Below are positions 8,801 through 16,650 of a stretch of 64,000 nucleotides of DNA, piece by piece. How positions within the stretch are numbered: the stretch's first letter is position 1; every line of letters starts with the position of its first letter. Position numbers and translations under genes: made by a program. This DNA comes from Desulfurispora thermophila DSM 16022 (lineage in GTDB: Bacteria; Bacillota; Desulfotomaculia; Desulfotomaculales; Desulfurisporaceae). The notes under the pieces were generated by a model. The model ran no database searches, was not told the DNA's origin, and was given only the letters and a program-made list of their open reading frames with translations. The stretch covers positions 1 through 64,000 of the forward strand of contig NZ_AQWN01000006.1 of NCBI RefSeq assembly GCF_000376385.1, given 5' to 3'.

Positions 8801-9094
8801 CTATTTGGAACGCGGGGCCGTTTTTCCCAACAAGGCAGCCAGGCCGTACATGGCGGCGAAAACAACCGCCGTCCCCAGCACACCCGCTCCAGCCGTGGCA
8901 ATCCTTTCGTTACTGATGCCGGGTAGCAAATAATCGGGCACCGGAGCGCTGATCAAATTTTTCCCTTCCCCTTTTGCCAGAAAACCCTTATCTTCCGCCA
9001 CCCGTTCCAAACCATCCGGACTGGAAGAAGCAAAGGGAGACAAAAGCGCCCCCACCAGCAATGCTACCAGCAATCCTTTTTGCCAACCCTTCAT
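8801..9094 (-). CDS. PDGLE-domain protein, accessory to a cobalt/nickel CbiM-type permease
   Basis: A 97-residue protein with an N-terminal membrane helix, the motif SSPDGLERVAEDKGF, and a second hydrophobic helix. The PDGLE family replaces or complements CbiN in cobalt/nickel ECF systems, so its likely role is metal delivery to the neighbouring permease. It starts 6 bp after the permease stop, clearly one operon. No T component or ATPase follows; the pair ends against the convergent cbiO. Confidence 0.8.
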   Translation of the reverse strand: MKGWQKGLLVALLVGALLSPFASSSPDGLERVAEDKGFLAKGEGKNLISAPVPDYLLPGISNERIATAGAGVLGTAVVFAAMYGLAALLGKTAPRSK

Positions 9095-9100
9095 CCACGT

Positions 9101-9739
9101 TCACCCCGCTATTCCTTCGCTTTGTTCAAAAACATGCATTTTAACCAGGAAATTAACCACCAGTACTGTTATTAAGCCTTCTCCAATGCCAATGAGAAAA
9201 TGCCAACCCAGCATAGCGCTCAAAACCACCGGCAGAGATATGGTTCCGGAAAGGGCCAGTTCCAGCGAGGCGGCCAAGGCAGCCGCTTCCACCGACAAAA
9301 GGCCAGCCAGGAAGATTGCCAGCACCCGCCCGGTATCAGAAGGCATTATTTTGACCAGCAAGCGGTAAACCAGATAGGCTACCCAGACGCCAATCACAGC
9401 CATATTTAAAATATTGGCCCCAAGAGCTGTAACACCACCGTCCAGAAAACCAAAGCACTGGATAATCAACACGGTGGACAACACCAGCATGGCCTGCCAG
9501 GGACCCAGCAATACGGAAGACAGCGCCCCGCCCAGCAAGTGCCCGGAGGTACCTCCGGCAATGGGGAAATTGACCATCTGCGCCGCAAAAATAAAAGCGG
9601 CCATGACAGCCAGCCTGGGCACCTGCCGTTCACCCAGTTCGGCAGTGGTCTTTTTCACTGCCACACCCAGAGCCACAGCGCTGCAGGCGGCAGCTCCAGC
9701 CCAGGTCTTCACATCCAAAAAACCATCTGGAATATGCAA
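9101..9739 (-). CDS. CbiM/NikM-like metal-capture permease (second copy)
   Basis: A 212-residue membrane protein of the CbiM/NikM family with HIPDGFLD at the N-terminus, GGTSGHLLGGALSSVLLGP and LDGGVTALGANILNMA. NikM/CbiM ligate the metal with the free N-terminus and His2. Two TTG codons are adjacent at the start; the second (9739) gives Met-His-Ile-Pro-Asp and lies 8 nt after AAGGGGG, so it is preferred over the first, which would put Leu at position 2. Unlike CbiM at 5968 it has no signal peptide. It may share the CbiQ/CbiO energising module of the convergent operon (inference). Substrate cobalt or nickel is undecided. Confidence 0.85.
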   Translation of the reverse strand: MHIPDGFLDVKTWAGAAACSAVALGVAVKKTTAELGERQVPRLAVMAAFIFAAQMVNFPIAGGTSGHLLGGALSSVLLGPWQAMLVLSTVLIIQCFGFLDGGVTALGANILNMAVIGVWVAYLVYRLLVKIMPSDTGRVLAIFLAGLLSVEAAALAASLELALSGTISLPVVLSAMLGWHFLIGIGEGLITVLVVNFLVKMHVFEQSEGIAG

Positions 9740-10101
9740 CAAACCAACCCCCTTAATAGTATTTTTTTAATTTATTAAAAAATAAACCACGGCGGCACAG
9801 CAAAGCTATCAGCTGACTGTTACCTCCGTGGTACTATCCGACGGGCTTCGGCCCGTTAATTATAAGTTTATGATTCTACATAAAAATGTGTTTTCCTGCT
9901 AGAAAAAACAAATTGCAAAAATAATTTTAATTGAATTGCTTAACCAAATCTCCTCCAATCATCCGGCAAATTTTTTCCAAACAGAACTGGCAACACAAGT
10001 ATAATTATGTTAAAATCTTCTCAGAAAACTTGTGGTGCTGAGTTTTTAATTATTTAAGTGATTGTTTTCTCAATATCATACTTGGGGAGGAGATGCCGCC
10101 C
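9740..10101. promoter_or_regulatory. Intergenic region with attenuator-like leader for the minus-strand permease
   Basis: Read on the minus strand, a perfect hairpin ACGGGC/GCCCGT with a tetraloop (9841-9856) is followed by ACCACGG...CCGTGGT arms at 9826-9832 and 9786-9792 and then a T-rich tract before the start codon. This looks like a regulatory leader with a terminator; TATAAT lies just upstream in the same direction. The AT-rich right part (about 9870-10080) carries the promoter region of the chemotaxis receptor, with TATAAT at 10000-10005 but no convincing -35. Confidence 0.5.
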
Positions 10102-11664
10102 ATGATCAAGAGGTTACGCACCCGCCTGTTGCTTATGGCCGCCACCATTTTACTCTTTGTTTTGCTCATCGGCATATATAACCAGCTGCAGATCAAACGG
10201 ATCAACAGTTCATACTCCCAGCTTGTGCAGACACAAGCCCGCATTGCCCTGCTGGCCAAAAACGTAGTCACAGATTTCGAATACAGCGCCCTGTATTTGC
10301 GCTCTTTCTTGCTGACCGGCTATGCGGACTACCGGCAAAAATACGAACAGGCACTGCAAAACTCTATCCGGGATGTGCAGGAGCTGGACACCCTGATCAC
10401 CGATGAAGAAGGCAAGAAGCTGGTGGCCAGCATGCAAGAAAACCTGAGCAAATACCGGGACTACGCTACCCAGGTCATGCAGCTCAAGCAAACTGCTGGA
10501 ATGCAGGCAGTCATAGATTTTACAATAAACAAAAAGGGCACGATCAACAGCATTATTCAAGCCGGCAACCAGATTAGCCAGCAACAGCAAGACCAGATGG
10601 AAAAAGCCACAGCCCAGAACAACGCCCTGACCGGCAAGATCATCCAATCCACCCGCATTGCCATAGCTCTGGCCCTGTTAATTGGTCTCCTGCTCTCATT
10701 CCTGCTGGCTGAAATCATCTCCCGCCCCCTGGTGGCTCTGCAACAAAACGCCAGTTCCATCGCGAACGGCGACCTGACCGTAGCCGATCTCCCCGTGCGC
10801 AGTGCCGACGAAACGGGAACCCTGACCCAAACCTTCAACCACATGAAAAACAGTTTGAAGAGCCTGGTGCAGGAAATCAGCCGCATGGCCTCCCAGCTGG
10901 CGGCCGCGGTGCAAACACTTTCCGCCACGGCCCAGCAGACCAGCGCCCACGCCCAGGATACGTCCAGCGTCATTGACCAGGTGGGCAAAGCTGTGGAACA
11001 GGTGGCTTACAACGCCGGCCAGGTGGCTGCTGCGGCAGCCGAGACATCCCAGCTGGCCGCCCGGGGCCGGGAGGGCATAGATAACATCACCCGGCAAATG
11101 CAGCTGATGACCAATACCACCGCCCAATCGGTACAAACCATAGGTGAGCTGGGCAAGGCATCCCAGGAAATTACACGTGTGGTGGATATCATCAAGAACA
11201 TTGCCGAGCAAACCAACCTGCTGGCTTTGAACGCCGCCATTGAGGCGGCCCGGGCCGGTGACCAGGGCCGGGGATTTGCCGTAGTGGCGGAAGAAGTGCG
11301 CCAGCTGGCCGAACAGTCGGCACAGGCTACTGGCGAGATCTACCGTCTGATCCAGGACGTGCAGACACAGGCCAACCGCTCAATTGAAATAATGAACAAG
11401 AGCAGCCAGGAATTCAAACAGGGGCAGGACATCATCCATCAGGTGGGAGATTACTTCCTGAATATCATCAGCAAGATCCAGGGGCTGGGCGAACAGATGC
11501 AGGATGTGGCCGCCGCCACCCAGCAGATGTCGGCCAGCATCCAGAACATCTCCCAAATCAGCCAGGAGCAAAGCGCTGCTGTGGAAGAAGTCTCGGCCCT
11601 GGCCGAAGAACTGGCATCCATGGGGCAGGCTATGGAGAAATCTGTCAGCAGTTTCCGGGTGTAA
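10102..11664 (+). CDS. Methyl-accepting chemotaxis protein
   Basis: A 520-residue receptor: membrane helix near residues 8-26, an extracytoplasmic helical sensor (about 30-190), a second membrane helix (about 193-212), HAMP, and a cytoplasmic signalling domain with the hairpin tip [20 protein letters not shown]. It signals to the CheA/CheW array. No binding domain for a named ligand is recognisable. ATG 10102 is 9 nt after GAGGAG; an ATG at 10093 sits directly on that site. It is monocistronic and no che genes are nearby. Confidence 0.92.
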   Translation: MIKRLRTRLLLMAATILLFVLLIGIYNQLQIKRINSSYSQLVQTQARIALLAKNVVTDFEYSALYLRSFLLTGYADYRQKYEQALQNSIRDVQELDTLITDEEGKKLVASMQENLSKYRDYATQVMQLKQTAGMQAVIDFTINKKGTINSIIQAGNQISQQQQDQMEKATAQNNALTGKIIQSTRIAIALALLIGLLLSFLLAEIISRPLVALQQNASSIANGDLTVADLPVRSADETGTLTQTFNHMKNSLKSLVQEISRMASQLAAAVQTLSATAQQTSAHAQDTSSVIDQVGKAVEQVAYNAGQVAAAAAETSQLAARGREGIDNITRQMQLMTNTTAQSVQTIGELGKASQEITRVVDIIKNIAEQTNLLALNAAIEAARAGDQGRGFAVVAEEVRQLAEQSAQATGEIYRLIQDVQTQANRSIEIMNKSSQEFKQGQDIIHQVGDYFLNIISKIQGLGEQMQDVAAATQQMSASIQNISQISQEQSAAVEEVSALAEELASMGQAMEKSVSSFRV

Positions 11665-11748
11665 AGCATTGCCGCCCGGAAAGAGGAGTACCGCGCGGGC
11701 TTTGCCTTAATTGATGGAAAGAAACAAAAGCCCCCTCCCCTAATACAG

Positions 11749-11786
11749 AAGCGATGTATCACAAGGCAGATGTGTATACATCGCTT
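11749..11786 (+). terminator. Hairpin downstream of the chemotaxis gene
   Basis: AAGCGATGTAT (11749-11759) pairs perfectly with ATACATCGCTT (11776-11786). It is followed by TTAAATTTGG, a weak T tract; it separates the receptor gene from the proB promoter. Confidence 0.5.
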
Positions 11787-11801
11787 TAAATTTGGTCTTT
11801 G

Positions 11802-11810
11802 TGGTATAAT
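11802..11810 (+). promoter_or_regulatory. Extended -10 promoter of proB
   Basis: TGGTATAAT is a complete extended -10 (TGn plus TATAAT) about 50 bp before proB; the -35 is poor, as is usual for such promoters. Confidence 0.5.
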
Positions 11811-11861
11811 TTACTACACAAGCTAACTACAACTATCAAAAAGTCAAGGGGTTTAAACAAC

Positions 11862-12986
11862 ATGATCGATTGCCGCAGCAAACTGGCTCAGGCCCACCGT
11901 GTTGTGGTCAAAATAGGTTCTTCCTCTCTGGCCTACGGCACGGGCAAGCCCAACCTGACCCGGCTGGAGTCTCTGGTTCGCCAGTTGTCCGACCTGCACA
12001 ACAGAGGGCTGGAGGTCATTCTGGTCACATCGGGAGCCGTGGGTCTGGGATTAAGCCGCCTGGGTTTTACCCGCCGGCCCCGCAATATACCGGAAAAACA
12101 GGCTGCCGCTGCCGTGGGCCAGGGGCTTTTGATGCACCTGTACGAAAAACTTTTTGCCGAATACGGCATTACTGTCGGCCAGGTACTGCTCACCCGGGAG
12201 GACTTCACCCACCGCAGCCGCTTTTTAAATGCCCGCAATACACTATATACGATGCTTTCCCTGGCTATCATCCCGGTGATTAACGAAAACGATACCGTAG
12301 CCGTGGATGAAATCAAACTGGGGGACAACGATACCCTGGCCGCCATGGTGGCCAGCGCCATAGATGCCGACCTGCTGATCATCCTATCCGACATTGACGG
12401 CCTGTACACGGCCAACCCGCAAACCGACCCGAACGCCTGCCTGATTAGCGAGGTGACCGAGATTACGCCCGAGTTGGAACGCCAGGCCGGCGGGGCGGGC
12501 AGCCGGTTTGGCACGGGCGGCATGATCACCAAACTGTCTGCTGCCCGTCTGGCCATGCATTCGGGAATGCCCATGGTGCTGGCCGCTGCCGCCTGCGACA
12601 ACGTGTTACGCCGCATCATCGGCGGTGAAAATGTGGGCACCATTTTCTGGCCCTGCTCCAAACTGGAAAACAAAAAGCGCTGGATTGCCTACGGCTCGGC
12701 CGTACACGGCGCCCTACACGTGGATGCCGGCGCAGCGGAAGCCATCACCCATCACGGCAAAAGCCTGCTCCCCTCGGGCATCACCGCCGTGCAGGGTGAA
12801 TTCGAGCTGGGCAACACAGTATCCATCATCGACCCGGGAGGAAAAGAGCTGGCCAGGGGGATAGTAAATTACAGCTCGCGGGAAGTAAGGCTGATCATGG
12901 GCCGCAAAACCGGAGAAATCGAGCGTATCCTGGGCTACAAAGACTTTGACGAAGTCGTGCACCGCAACAATCTGGCCCTGCTATAA
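11862..12986 (+). CDS. proB: Glutamate 5-kinase
   Basis: A 374-residue enzyme that phosphorylates glutamate with ATP, the first step of proline synthesis. The amino-acid-kinase domain (about 1-255) shows VVVKIGSSSL, VTSGAVGLG, INENDTVAVDE, DNDTLAAMVA and FGTGGMITKL; a PUA domain occupies about residues 275-355. ATG 11862 follows CAAGGGG. In related genomes proB usually sits with proA next to obg; here proA is absent and obg is convergent, a sign of local rearrangement. Confidence 0.95.
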   Translation: MIDCRSKLAQAHRVVVKIGSSSLAYGTGKPNLTRLESLVRQLSDLHNRGLEVILVTSGAVGLGLSRLGFTRRPRNIPEKQAAAAVGQGLLMHLYEKLFAEYGITVGQVLLTREDFTHRSRFLNARNTLYTMLSLAIIPVINENDTVAVDEIKLGDNDTLAAMVASAIDADLLIILSDIDGLYTANPQTDPNACLISEVTEITPELERQAGGAGSRFGTGGMITKLSAARLAMHSGMPMVLAAAACDNVLRRIIGGENVGTIFWPCSKLENKKRWIAYGSAVHGALHVDAGAAEAITHHGKSLLPSGITAVQGEFELGNTVSIIDPGGKELARGIVNYSSREVRLIMGRKTGEIERILGYKDFDEVVHRNNLALL

Positions 12987-13035
12987 GAGCGGCAATGCGC
13001 CGGCTACCCGGGAGCGTTCAACCACACATACATGT

Positions 13036-13069
13036 TTAAGGCGCGGTATCGGTATCTACCGCGCCTTAA
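13036..13069. terminator. Bidirectional terminator between proB and obg
   Basis: TTAAGGCGCGGTA (13036-13048) and TACCGCGCCTTAA (13057-13069) form a perfect 13-bp stem with an 8-nt loop, serving both convergent genes. Confidence 0.8.
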
Positions 13070-13076
13070 TATTGCT

Positions 13077-14357
13077 TCAGTCCGCCACATATTCAAAACT
13101 GTAGTTACCAATCACCACAGTATCGCCGTCCTTGATCCCGGCCTCCTGCAACGCCTGATCTATGCCCATCAACTTCATAATGGAGTAAAGGCGCTCCAAA
13201 GCAGCTTCATTTTCCAGCTGGGTCATGGCCACATGCCTTTCAATTTCCCTCCCGCCAATCCAGAACACCCCATCTTGCTTGCGCAGAGTAAACCTGGGCT
13301 CGAGAGCACCGGCCACGTATTGACCCTCCGGCTGTGCGGCCGGTTGCTCCGGGGGGATGGCCGGCAATTCGCGCAGCATTTCGGCCAGACGGTGGATTAG
13401 AGGTAGCAACCCTTCCCCGCTGATGGCTGATAAGGGGAAAATCTCATACTGGTCACCCAGAGCGGCTTTGAGGCGCGACAGGTTTTCCTCCGCCCCGGGC
13501 AGATCGGTCTTATTGGCCGCCACCAGCATGGGACGGAGGGCCAGCCGCTGGTCATAAAGCGCCAGTTCCCGGTTGATTACAGCAAAATCTTCCAGCGGAT
13601 CGCGTCCTTCCGTGCCGGCGATGTCCAGCACATGCACCAGCACCCTGGTTCTCTCCACATGGCGCAAAAACTGGTGACCCAGCCCGGCCCCGCTGTGCGC
13701 TCCCTCGATCAAACCCGGTATGTCAGCAATAACAAAGCTATCACCTTCATCAACCCGTACCACTCCCAGGTTGGGCACCACAGTCGTGAAATGGTAGTTG
13801 GCTATTTTGGGCCTGGCCGCCGAAACCCGGGAAATAATTGTGGACTTGCCCACATTGGGAAAACCCACCAGCCCCACATCAGCCAGCAGCTTGAGCTCCA
13901 GTTCCAGCCACCTTTCCTCGCCCGGCTCTCCTTTTTCCGCAAAGGACGGAGCTTTATTCTGCAGGGTGACAAAACGGGCATTTCCCCGGCCACCGCGACC
14001 ACCCCGCGCCACCACCAGCCGCTGGCCGTGCTCCACCAGATCGCCCAGCACAGCACCGCTTTCGGCATCCCGCACCACAGTACCCACCGGCACCCGCAGC
14101 ACCAGATCCTCCGCACCGCGACCGTGCATGTTTTTGCCCATACCGTGCTGGCCCCGCCCGGCTTTATAGTGACGCTGGTAGCGAAAGTCCACCAGAGTGC
14201 GCAACCCCTCATCGGCTTGCAAGATCACACTGCCACCCCGCCCGCCGTCGCCTCCCCATGGACCCCCGTCCGGCACATATTTCTCCCGGCGAAAGGCCAC
14301 ACAACCATTGCCGCCATCGCCACCCTTAACATAAATTTTGGCATAATCGTAAAACAT
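13077..14357 (-). CDS. obg: Obg-family GTPase
   Basis: A 426-residue ribosome-associated GTPase. In order: the glycine-rich Obg fold (about 1-158), a G domain with GFPNVGKST (G1), TTVVPNLG (G2), DIPGLIEGA (G3) and NKTD (G4), and a C-terminal OCT domain (about 345-425). Obg acts in 50S maturation and, in Bacillus, in stress and sporulation signalling. It lies 44 bp after the Spo0B-like gene, the same pairing as in B. subtilis. Confidence 0.96.
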   Translation of the reverse strand: MFYDYAKIYVKGGDGGNGCVAFRREKYVPDGGPWGGDGGRGGSVILQADEGLRTLVDFRYQRHYKAGRGQHGMGKNMHGRGAEDLVLRVPVGTVVRDAESGAVLGDLVEHGQRLVVARGGRGGRGNARFVTLQNKAPSFAEKGEPGEERWLELELKLLADVGLVGFPNVGKSTIISRVSAARPKIANYHFTTVVPNLGVVRVDEGDSFVIADIPGLIEGAHSGAGLGHQFLRHVERTRVLVHVLDIAGTEGRDPLEDFAVINRELALYDQRLALRPMLVAANKTDLPGAEENLSRLKAALGDQYEIFPLSAISGEGLLPLIHRLAEMLRELPAIPPEQPAAQPEGQYVAGALEPRFTLRKQDGVFWIGGREIERHVAMTQLENEAALERLYSIMKLMGIDQALQEAGIKDGDTVVIGNYSFEYVAD

Positions 14358-14401
14358 TATGTCAACCTCTTCCCGCTATATTTACAATAGCTTACCTTTT
14401 T

Positions 14402-14980
14402 TTATCCCGCAGCATGTAAAAGACGCCGGGGCAAATTGATCACCAACTCGGTCACACCGGCAGAAAATACCACATTGATGCGTCCGCCCCTGGCGCGCAG
14501 TTTACTGTCCAATCCGCCCAATCTTTCCTGCCACCAGTTCAAACAAACCGTCTCATCTACCGGAATGGTCACCCGGCAGACATACCAGCGCGGGTGTTCC
14601 AGCAGGTTAATCTCCAGATAACGGTCGACCTGCTTGTCCAGGACCAGACAGGACACTGCCGCACCCACCGCTGCCAGCAGAACTTCCCCCACCAGTTCAT
14701 CGGGCAAATCAATCTGCGCCAGGTCAGTCTTTACATGGAAGCGAAGTTCCACCTGCTCTTTGGCTGCCTCATAGCTGCCCACCAGCATGGCGGCTGCCGC
14801 TTCACTGTTTTTAAGGTGTACGACTTTACTCAAGCTGGCAATGCTATAACTTACTTCCTTGATGTAGTCCATCACCCGTTCCGGCTTATTCAGTTGTAGC
14901 AAACCGGAAATAACCTGCAAGTGGTTCAAAAAATCGTGTCGCAAAACCGACAGCAACTCCAGCATCTTTTCGGTTTTCAC
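14402..14980 (-). CDS. spo0B: Spo0B-like sporulation phosphotransferase
   Basis: A 192-residue protein. The N-terminal helical hairpin carries VLRHDFLNHLQVISGLLQL, the SPOB_a signature, with His15 as the expected phosphate carrier. The rest resembles the degenerate ATPase-like half of Spo0B. Spo0B passes phosphate from Spo0F to Spo0A in the sporulation phosphorelay; many Clostridia-like spore formers lack a full relay, so the role here may differ. The position immediately before obg supports the assignment. Start is GTG, preceded by GGGGAGG. Confidence 0.8.
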   Translation of the reverse strand: MKTEKMLELLSVLRHDFLNHLQVISGLLQLNKPERVMDYIKEVSYSIASLSKVVHLKNSEAAAAMLVGSYEAAKEQVELRFHVKTDLAQIDLPDELVGEVLLAAVGAAVSCLVLDKQVDRYLEINLLEHPRWYVCRVTIPVDETVCLNWWQERLGGLDSKLRARGGRINVVFSAGVTELVINLPRRLLHAAG

Positions 14981-15084
14981 GGGTTTTACACCTCCCCGGC
15001 CCTGGATCAGAGAAAGCCCTCTGGAATGTTTATATTAACTTGAAATATAATTTTTGTCAATATTTTCTAGATAAATAGACAAAA

Positions 15085-15111
15085 ACCCTGCTTAAACAAA
15101 GCAAGCAGGGT
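15085..15111 (-). terminator. Terminator of the enoyl-CoA hydratase gene
   Basis: ACCCTGCTT (15085-15093) pairs perfectly with AAGCAGGGT (15103-15111); read on the minus strand it is followed by TTTTTGTC. Confidence 0.75.
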
Positions 15112-15151
15112 ATTATGCAAAGCACATTTAGACTTTTTTGGAAATATTTAC

Positions 15152-15931
15152 TTATCTCCCTTTAAAATCTGGTGCCCGCTTGGCAAAAAACGCCGCCACG
15201 GCCTCGTTTTTATCCTCGGTGCCCAGACAGTGTATGGACTGGGCCTGTTCGAATAAAAGACCGGCATACAGCGAGCTGTCCTGGGCGATGTTGATAGCTT
15301 TCTTGGCAAAGCGCACCGCCAGTGGTGGCCGGGCGGCAATTTTTTCCGCCATGGCCATGGCCGCGGGCAGCAGTTCCTCGGGTTCGTACACCAGGTCCAC
15401 CAGGCCGATGCGCAGGGCTTCCCGGGCATCAATTGTATCGCAGGTCAAAATCAGCCGTTTGGCCTGGCTGGCCCCCACCACCCGCGTCAGCCGCTGGCTG
15501 CCTCCCATATCGGGGGAGAGACCGAACTGCACCTCCTGCATGCCAAAAACCGCCCGTGTGGAGGCCAAACGGATGTCACAGGCCAGAACCAGTTCCGTGC
15601 CCGCCCCGAAACAGATCCCCTGCACAGCCGCGATCACCGGCTGCAGCAGGTTTTCCCAGCGGTTGTTCAGCTGCTGCATGCGGGGCAGGTTGCGCCAGAT
15701 AAAATCCGAATCCAGTTTGCCCAGCAATGACAAATCTATTCCCGCGCTGAATTTGTCACCCGCCGCTTTCAGCACCACCGCCCGCACGGACAGGTCCTGC
15801 TCCAGCTCGCTCAACACCAGCTCCATTTCCTGCCACATTTCCTCATTGAAGCAGTTCAAAGCGGCAGGACGGTTTAATGTTACCAGGGCCACCGGCCCCT
15901 GTTTTTCCAGCAGTACAGTCTTTTCCGACAT
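15152..15931 (-). CDS. Enoyl-CoA hydratase/isomerase family protein
   Basis: A 259-residue crotonase-fold enzyme acting on acyl-CoA thioesters. The oxyanion-hole segments KFSAGIDLSLLG and ICFGAGTELVLACD are visible; the Glu of GTELV and the Glu of MQEVQFGLSPD fit the two acid residues of true hydratases. The Asp in GLSPDMGG is unusual and is seen in isomerase-like members, so hydratase versus isomerase is open. ATG 15931 follows GGAAGGAG. It lies 4 bp downstream of the PadR gene and is probably controlled by it. Confidence 0.88.
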   Translation of the reverse strand: MSEKTVLLEKQGPVALVTLNRPAALNCFNEEMWQEMELVLSELEQDLSVRAVVLKAAGDKFSAGIDLSLLGKLDSDFIWRNLPRMQQLNNRWENLLQPVIAAVQGICFGAGTELVLACDIRLASTRAVFGMQEVQFGLSPDMGGSQRLTRVVGASQAKRLILTCDTIDAREALRIGLVDLVYEPEELLPAAMAMAEKIAARPPLAVRFAKKAINIAQDSSLYAGLLFEQAQSIHCLGTEDKNEAVAAFFAKRAPDFKGR

Positions 15932-15935
15932 AATC

Positions 15936-16514
15936 TTACTCCTTCCCCGCACCTTTTTCACCGGCCAGCATGTTTTCCAGCCTTTCAATGGCCCCCTCGG
16001 CCCAGCGCAAATTGGTCTGCATCAACTCAATGCCCAATTCCAGAGTCATGAGCCAGTAAAACTTATCCTGTGGCCGGTTGACATAACGGCTGTAGTTCTC
16101 CACCACAGCAATGAGAGCCTGAAAATTGCTCAGTTTGGCCTGCACTTCCTTGTGATATCTGATTAACTGGTAAAGAACCTCCCGTACCGGCATGCGTCCG
16201 GCAAAATATATGCGCAACAAAAATTCGTCATTGTAGCGCAGAGCCAGCCGGGGGGGAAAGTTGTGCAGCCAGGCCAGAAATTTTTCCTCCCCGGCCGGCG
16301 TCAGGCTGTATACCTTTTTATCCGGTTTGCCGGCCTGCTGCTTGACCTGCGAAACCACCAGGCCCTGCTCTTCCATCCTGGCCAGCTCGCGGTAGATCTG
16401 GCTCAAATGGGCATGCCAGAAGTGGTTGACCGAGTTATCGAAAACTTCTTTCAAGTTATAGCCCGTCATGGACCGGTAACTGAGCAAACCCATGATGGCA
16501 TAGGCCAGCGACAT
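15936..16514 (-). CDS. PadR family transcriptional regulator
   Basis: A 192-residue regulator. The N-terminal winged helix (about 1-80) has the PadR pattern LAYAIMGLLSYRSMTGYNL and a YRELARMEEQGLV recognition region; the C-terminal helices (about 95-180) form the Vir_act_alpha_C dimerisation part. PadR proteins are usually repressors relieved by aromatic or lipophilic compounds. It heads an operon with the enoyl-CoA hydratase, and its upstream region holds a cluster of DnaA-box-like sequences. Confidence 0.88.
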   Translation of the reverse strand: MSLAYAIMGLLSYRSMTGYNLKEVFDNSVNHFWHAHLSQIYRELARMEEQGLVVSQVKQQAGKPDKKVYSLTPAGEEKFLAWLHNFPPRLALRYNDEFLLRIYFAGRMPVREVLYQLIRYHKEVQAKLSNFQALIAVVENYSRYVNRPQDKFYWLMTLELGIELMQTNLRWAEGAIERLENMLAGEKGAGKE

Positions 16515-16544
16515 CTACATCACCACAAAACACAGCTTTCGACA

Positions 16545-16650
16545 TTATCCACAGGTCACTTCAGAGGGCAGGAATTTGTCAAACCTTGTAGCGCACGAAA
16601 TTATCAACATTATCAACAATTTTATCCACAGGTCTATAACTTTATCCCCA
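16545..16650 (+). promoter_or_regulatory. Cluster of five DnaA-box-like 9-mers
   Basis: TTATCCACA at 16545-16553 and 16622-16630, TTATCAACA at 16601-16609 and 16610-16618, and TTATCCCCA at 16642-16650, all in the same orientation within 106 bp upstream of padR. Two are exact DnaA consensus boxes. No dnaA or dnaN is near, so this is not the classical origin. Confidence 0.6.

Noticed and set aside
16545-16650. DnaA-box cluster as chromosomal origin
   Set aside because: No dnaA, dnaN, AT-rich unwinding trio array or origin gene order around it; kept only as a DnaA-box cluster.
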